Positions 58,922-64,000 of a stretch of DNA of 64,000 nt are shown in pieces. The notes beneath the pieces were generated by a model. The model had not been told where the DNA came from and searched no databases. It saw nothing but the letters and a program-made list of their open reading frames with translations. Each line of letters starts with the position of its first letter. Within the stretch, counting starts at the first letter, position 1. The translations under genes were made by a program, and so were the position numbers. The DNA is from Larix kaempferi (lineage: Eukaryota; Streptophyta; Pinopsida; Pinales; Pinaceae), in assembly GCA_027924585.1 (NCBI GenBank), contig BSBM01000076.1, forward strand, positions 8,837,001 to 8,901,000, in the 5' to 3' direction.

Positions 58922-59778
58922 TGTAAATTTTCCTTAAAACCCAGCTAGGACTAAAAGCATGAAATTAATTACTTTCAATCACCCAAGGGTTTCTTCACTC
59001 ATAAATTTGCAACGGAATTAAAACATTGAGAGATATACCAATCATTCACACCAATAGAAACAACACAATGGTTTCGGGTATAAACCCCCGGAAAAACCCA
59101 AGATGGGAAAACCGGTGCAGCAGTATAAGAAATATTTTATTAGAAAATATGGAGCTCTTTTACAAATCAGAAATTCGATTTTTAGCTAATAATGGCAAAA
59201 TCGAAACACATAAAACAACTGAGAAAAACCTGTGGGGTTGGCGCGGTAACCAAGGCAGCTAAAGCTGCTGTACAACCTGTACGGATTTGTACGTTGTATG
59301 GCCTGCTGTATGGCCCTACTGCTGCCGCTGCTGCGAACATCTCCGCCTCTTTCTGCCCTGTCTCTCTCTCTGCTGATTCGAGTGTCTTCTCCGAATCTTA
59401 CTCCTCCGTCTTCTTCGTAAAACTCTCTCTCTCCCAAATCTGTTCTCTCAATCTCTATCGGAATGAATGTGTGTCCTCTCCACCAATTGACCTTTCTTTT
59501 ATAATCGTTGGATAAGCGAAAAACCTAATCTAACTATAGATCTATGGATGAGATCTTCCGGTGAGATCAATGGCTAAGATTAAATCAACCATTTACTTTT
59601 TATTTTTGACTTTTACTTTTATAAAAAAGTATTCCAATAATTAATTAATAATCACTTTAATTAATTTTCCAAAACTTAGGAAGAATTAATTAAATACAAT
59701 TGGTTTCCAATTAATGTCTTCTGCATGCAAGGACACATGGATGCACATAACACCTTCCTCAGTTGTCATAATCTAATA
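58922..59778 (-). repeat. 5' LTR of the copia element
   Basis: 857 bp, collinear with 53663-54512. A conserved open stretch (59186-59437) is part of the LTR and not a gene. Confidence 0.93.
59496..59503 (-). promoter_or_regulatory. Candidate TATA box in the copia 5' LTR
   Basis: The minus strand reads TATAAAAG, conserved at about 54229-54236 in the other LTR, upstream of the leader and gag. Assigned by sequence and position. Confidence 0.5.
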
Positions 59779-59783
59779 GGAGA

Positions 59784-60734
59784 AATACTTAGGGACTAGA
59801 GACTGCTTTAGGTCATTCTCTTTTGACATAAATTATAATTTCAGGATATTATAAATAATCTTACTCATGGGTTAAATTTAAGTTTTGAGTTATGTGCTTG
59901 GCAGACCCACTATACTCTAGTACCAATCGGCTTCTGCATATTTCATTAAGCAATATATTTTGAAATAATTTTATAATTACGAGGAAAACCCGTCGGGGTA
60001 CTGAACATGCTTGCTGGCAGCAGGGCCATGCTTGTATGGTACCAAGGTAAACCCGCTAGGGTACTAAACAGGATTGCTAGCAGCGGGGCAATGCTGGGTA
60101 AAAGAGTCATGATAAATATATTTCTATGCATATGGATCCATCAAACAAAGACCTTGAGTGCATATATACATAATTAAGCCAATTATTTATTTGTCATTTG
60201 AGAATGTCCATAAGATGATCTTAAGACCTTGTCATCTAATTCATACTATATCTAGGATATTGTTATCCTAGCAGTGGGACCCATAATTGTAGAAGTTTAA
60301 CAAACTCAAATATGAGCTTTATCCATATTACTTGAATGACAATCAGCCTTTGAGAAGTGAAGTAGGGATGAGTGGTTTCCCATGGGCTTTACAGACTATT
60401 TATACCCTCATGTTTTATATCTAGGGACACGAGGAAAATCCCCTATCACAACTTATATGGTCTTCGTGAGCACTGTTATTAATTGATGAAATTGTATGTA
60501 TGGGCTATTTCCAATCTTAAAATTTATAAGTGTTTTGATCATTCTCATAACGTAGCATTAATACTTTTTTTCCTAAAAAGTTATAGTTTTCCTTAGTATA
60601 ATAATGTTGGCTTTCTTCTCCTAAACTCACATGCCGACTATTGTTGATGATCAAGATTGTTGACATAAATGAATACAATCCAGTTTCAATTTATTGATGT
60701 CCCGTGGACATGCCATATCTTTGGTCTGGGTGGA
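59784..60734. other. Region right of the copia element with a diverged tandem repeat
   Basis: No gene. Two related ~47-bp units with a 63-bp period start AAACCCG at 59986 and 60049. Each continues with a GGGTACT core, then TTGCT-GCAGC-GGGC and ATGCT. The rest is A+T-rich and unidentified. Confidence 0.55.
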
Positions 60735-61330
60735 TGATGGACTCCAAAATTTTTCCTTTTTCATAACTTTATTTCACTAATTCCACAACCAATTTACCTG
60801 TAATTTAGTACATATATCTTTAAAAAAACTATCTTTTACTTTATTTTATTAGTTAAAATCCATAAACGTAAAAGATGCCTAATTTATTACGTTTGATGTA
60901 TTAAATGCAATTTTGATGATGATCAACTAATCCTCGTGCTAGAAATTTCTGCTTTGAAAGATTATCCAACATTTCCCAAATGCTAGCCTAATTACATTTG
61001 GCTTGATTTTCGATGATGAATTGGTTATGGCATGACTTACCTTCGCCTTATGTCACTTATTGGTCCTGTAATATCTACATATGAAATCATAGGTTGATGA
61101 CGAGCTTTGGTTCATTGATGACATTGTTTTAAATTAAAACAAACAAATAATTATAAAAAATATGCATTAAAAAGTTTTCATTTTTAATTATAAATAAAAA
61201 TTAAAAAAAAAACAATTATTTTAAAACAAAGCTTTATCCAGAGACATAAATAAATGTAATTATTAAAGGTGGAAACCTTTATTTATTAATTGGAATTCAT
61301 TAATTATTAGTTGAAAACCTTTACATTGTT
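60735..61330 (+). repeat. Dispersed direct repeat, right copy (partner at 50186-50855)
   Basis: Begins TGATGGACTCCAAAA and ends TTTACATTGTT, collinear with 50186-50855 over about 600 bp with scattered substitutions and small gaps. It lies on the far side of the copia element, in the same orientation. Confidence 0.8.
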
Positions 61331-62139
61331 ATGTCCCTGAGATATGGTATTCACTCGGGGATATTAATTCAGGGTTGGGTTTAATTTTTCAAAAATGACT
61401 ATAGACTAAACATACAAAAACAATTTATTTTTAAAAATAATTTTTGAAATTATAATTTTTGAAATTTTTTATTGGTTGTATGAGGCTGACGTCCACCTCG
61501 TCCTGTGTTTCCCACCATGGGGCGATGGGAAGACGTAAGCCTCCTTAAATGGGTTGTGTTCTCGTTTTTTCAGCTGCGTTTTTTCAACCGTGACGTGCTT
61601 GTTCGCTGGAAGCAGGTGCCATTTCCGTAGGACAGCTAGTTGTTTCAACTTTACATTAACCTTCCATGTATTTGATTTTACCTCCACGCATATGATTTGA
61701 GGTCGGAACACATGCACAGAGTTTTAATTAGTCACTTTGATGATTGTGCTCTGTAAATGATTCCATAAATATCGTTGTGCGAGGATTTGTAAACCAGTAC
61801 GTATATTTCAGAAAATATCACTCTTGTTGTTAACACCTGGCTAAGTAGGTAGCTAGCTGCAATTGTAGTACTCTATGTATTTATTGCGCCTCGACCTTTG
61901 TGAGAGCTTTGGGTGTAGCTTCCCTACCTTCACTCTATTCGACGCTTTTGTTGGGTATGCTATGGATTCGGGTTTTGGTTATGGAGAGTGATGTTAAGCT
62001 TGTCCCACTAGAAACAAATTCGTTGTGAGCATTGTCAGGAAAAATTGTTGGGCGAATTCAAACCACAGTTCGTTTCTTGCTAGAGTTAAACTTAGCCGTG
62101 CGGATGGTTCATCGTTCAAAGCTCCTTGTCGTAACAATA
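61331..62139. other. Region upstream of the RNase T2 pseudogene
   Basis: About 0.8 kb, with an A+T-rich left half. The minus-strand frame 61469-61717 has no recognised domain. It could contain the old promoter of the RNase gene, but no element stands out. Confidence 0.45.
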
Positions 62140-62866
62140 CATGGAAATCAATTCTCTGTCAAATTTACTTCGAATTCATTGGTCTTATTTGTTTTTCATA
62201 CCTGCTAATCATTTTCAGGAAGCGATTATGACCATCAATTTAAAGGTTCAATACTCTTTCTTTTGTGTCCGTTAACGGTAACTGATTGATTGTAAATACA
62301 GTGGCCTGGTTCATACTCTGATATGCATAGAGGATGCTGTTACCCTCGCATTGGAAATCCTTATTCCGACTTTTCCATTCATGGCCTCTGGCCCAACTAC
62401 ATCAATGGCAAATGGCCCTAGTTCCGTGGTTCCTCCCTAGATTTCAATTACACAAAGGTGCCACTAATTCTATCTTTTCCCTTAATGTACTGTTGGTTAG
62501 ATAAAATATAACGTTTACCCTAGTTGTCCATGGCCGGATTTTGTATATCATGACAGAATTTGCAGATTTCATATCTGAAGGAAGAGCTGAACAAATATTG
62601 GGGCTCGTTAAGCTGTCTGAGCAGCAATGGGCACAAGTTCTGGGGACATGAATGGGAGAAGCATGGCACTTTCTCTCTAAATATTGATGAGCATTCATAC
62701 TTTGAGAAGGCTCTCTTCTTACGACAAAATATAGACATTCTTGTGGTGCTTAAAGCAACAAGTGATCATATATCATGAGGCCATTGCCAAATTAATTCTT
62801 TCTTTCAAAATCAGTATTTAGATGTATTGGTAGTTTGTTTGTAGGTATTAAACCTGGTGGATAGAT
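62140..62866 (+). pseudogene. S-like ribonuclease T2 pseudogene
   Basis: A degenerate first exon holds a hydrophobic, signal-like stretch (FIGLICFSYLLIIF, about 62170-62220) and, in another frame, SDYDHQF. After a TAAATACAG acceptor (62301) comes QWPGSYSDMHRGCCYP, then FSIHGLWPNYINGKWP, the first RNase T2 active-site block with its His, cut by a TAG at about 62418. After TTTGCAG (62565) comes [17 protein letters not shown] and [12 protein letters not shown], the second active-site block (E and H kept). [17 protein letters not shown] follows. A last piece (GIKPGG, then stop) begins at about 62845. Cys-to-Ser in SYSD and Cys-to-Phe after HGT remove disulfide cysteines. Intact members are secreted or vacuolar RNases active in phosphate stress or senescence. 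Confidence 0.87.
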
Positions 62867-63604
62867 GGAAAGAGATTTAAAAAAACGTTTCCATTACTGA
62901 CCATGATGTCGTGGCCCCTATTCATGAGGGTTGCATTTGCAGGGCGATAGATTCTCGGGAACCTATAGATATCTGGATTGATTTTGGCATGTCTCTTCAC
63001 CACATCGATCAGAGATTGTTGCATCCTGTTCTCACAAGCCTTCCATTCCTCCTTGAGCTCCCGCAGTGATCAGTCCCATTGGGACTTCTTTGTACTTGAA
63101 TTCGCTTTCATCCTCTATCGTTTCAGACAAAAAAAATATGCAAATTCAGAATATTTTTGAGAAACAAAGAAGAAAACATATATAAAGTGTGTGAGATGAA
63201 TTACCAACTTCCTGGGATCGAACTAGACAATGAAGACAAGGATGAGAGCAAATGAAAAAATTGTAGATGTTACTATCAAAAAGTTGTTAATGGCTATTCG
63301 AGAGTTTACATGGCATAAGCTTGCATGGACTAGGTGTCACTTGATCTAAACTGGCATTTTTGTTGAATGACAACTGTTTTGTCTTCTTCCCTCTTGGTAA
63401 CTTTTAGTAAAATAGATTTTAATTTTATCATAATTGATTTTTAGTGAGTTACATCTGTCTTCACGTTGGAGGCCTGCTTTCACACTGGGGGCATGCTTTC
63501 ATAGTTTCTAGGACCTATTATGGTGTTTGTGGCTTTCATAGTTTCTAGGAACTACTGCCCACCAAGCACTCCACCAAGCCTACGATGCTCACTTGGCTCA
63601 TGCT
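62867..63604. other. Region downstream of the RNase T2 pseudogene
   Basis: Mostly noncoding. On the minus strand, about 63066-62905, one frame reads RELKEEWKACENRMQQSLID, then VVKRHAKINPDIYRFPRIYR, charged and helix-like, of unknown origin and too short to call a gene. A repeated CTTTCATAGTTTCTAGGA(C/A)C unit occurs at about 63498 and 63534. Confidence 0.4.
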
Positions 63605-63696
63605 CACTTGGCTTGGCTACTTGGCTCCTCGGATGCTAGCTGCCTGGAATCACTTGGCTTGGCTACTTGGCTCCTCGGATGCTAGCTGTCTGGAAT
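63605..63696. repeat. 46-bp tandem duplication
   Basis: The unit CACTTGGCTTGGCTACTTGG...CTGGAAT occurs at 63605-63650 and 63651-63696 with one C/T mismatch. Shorter CTCACTTGGCT copies precede it (about 63588). Noncoding. Confidence 0.9.
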
Positions 63697-63814
63697 AATT
63701 TATAGGTAGGTTCACTTTCAATGTGAGTATGATTTTGATACGGAGGGGGAAGATCACCAACTAGAAATTCAGAAGATGATGCTCAGGTGTGTGCATGGAA
63801 GCTGTGTTACCAAA

Positions 63815-64000
63815 AACGTGGCGGAGATGTGCGTTTTTTTGGAGAAATGGAGTAGAAACGGGGACGTAACGAAAACGGCCGTTTTCTACGGCCGTTCCCG
63901 TTTCTAGAAGGAAGATACCATTTTTAAGAAACGAATCGTTTTGTAGAACGGTTTATGCAAAAACGAAAAACCGTTTCTCTGAGAACGTGGTCCTCCGTTG
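63815..64000. repeat. Palindrome-rich AACG/CGTT block at the window end
   Basis: It contains a perfect 16-bp palindrome GAAAACGGCCGTTTTC (63871-63886) nested inside GAAACGGG (63855-63862) and CCCGTTTC (63897-63904). Further AAACG/CGTTT pairs run to the window edge (AAACGAATCGTTTTG, AACGGTTT, ACGAAAAACCGTTTC). This could be one end of a fold-back or hAT-like element cut by the window. It carries no ORF. Confidence 0.6.

Larger units (their letters stand above)
53663..59778 (-). mobile_element. Complete Ty1/copia LTR retrotransposon (6.1 kb), degenerate
   Basis: LTRs 53663-54512 and 58922-59778 begin TGTAAATTTT. The left ends TCTAACA. The right ends TCTAATA, with C-to-T at the final CA. The TSD GGAGA is intact (53658-53662 and 59779-59783). 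Gag, protease, integrase, RT and RNase H read on the minus strand in copia order. All pieces share one frame from 58824 to 54507 once a 304-bp insertion (element plus TSD) is removed, giving 1338 codons, the usual copia polyprotein length. I count about 12 LTR differences in the first ~225 positions. Confidence 0.94.

Noticed and set aside
63541-63697. CRISPR-like array suggested by repeats at the right end
   Set aside because: The repeats are directly adjacent 46-bp duplications without spacers, in plant nuclear DNA.

Overview
This window looks like nuclear DNA of a conifer or other gymnosperm. The evidence is a PPR-DYW gene built from long runs of VVSW-AMI-GYAQNG-type repeats, very large decayed LTR elements and LINEs, and a Penelope-like element with a GIY-YIG endonuclease (in plants these are known as the conifer Dryads). 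No bacterial, organellar or rRNA/tRNA signal is seen. By my reading at least 60% of the window is reverse-transcribing mobile DNA. Only one locus, the PPR gene at 3886-6207 on the minus strand, reads as an intact protein-coding gene.

Layout. (1) 1-3128 is a 5'-truncated, broken duplicate of the PPR gene's 3' half, split by a 1.4-kb solo LTR. The intact DYW-class PPR gene follows. (2) A 128-bp poly(A) retroposon (6973-7100) lies upstream of that gene. (3) 8398-22621 is a complete 14.2-kb Ty3/gypsy element of Tat type on the minus strand (TSD CTAAA). Its gag-pol is one long frame broken mainly by nonsense codons. An extra RNase H ORF lies downstream of integrase, and a plus-strand antisense gene has a plant-mobile-domain-like fold. 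(4) 24300-31610 is a full-length plus-strand L1-type LINE. (5) 32398-34123 is a Penelope-like element. (6) 34576-41654 is a second full-length LINE on the minus strand (perfect 15-bp TSD). (7) 43445-44600 is an ORF1-only LINE remnant. (8) 44.6-53.6 kb is mostly noncoding, with exon-like debris and the 5' end of another LTR element (PBS at 52191). (9) 53663-59778 is a Ty1/copia element (minus strand, TSD GGAGA) with a 295-bp DNA transposon inside its RNase H region. (10) 60.7-61.3 kb repeats 50.2-50.9 kb. (11) 62140-62866 is an S-like RNase T2 pseudogene. Tandem repeats and a palindrome-rich AACG/CGTT block end the window.

The most novel-looking signal is a third ORF downstream of the RNase H domain in both LINEs. 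The two copies align almost without gaps over about 115 residues although the elements are diverged and lie in opposite orientation. Other points of interest are the Penelope-like element, the position of the extra RNase H and the antisense gene in the Tat element, and a recurring TGTACGC...GCGTACA inverted-repeat module in that element's LTRs, leader and antisense promoter region.

All alignments, TSDs and counts were made by eye from the sequence. No database search was run.
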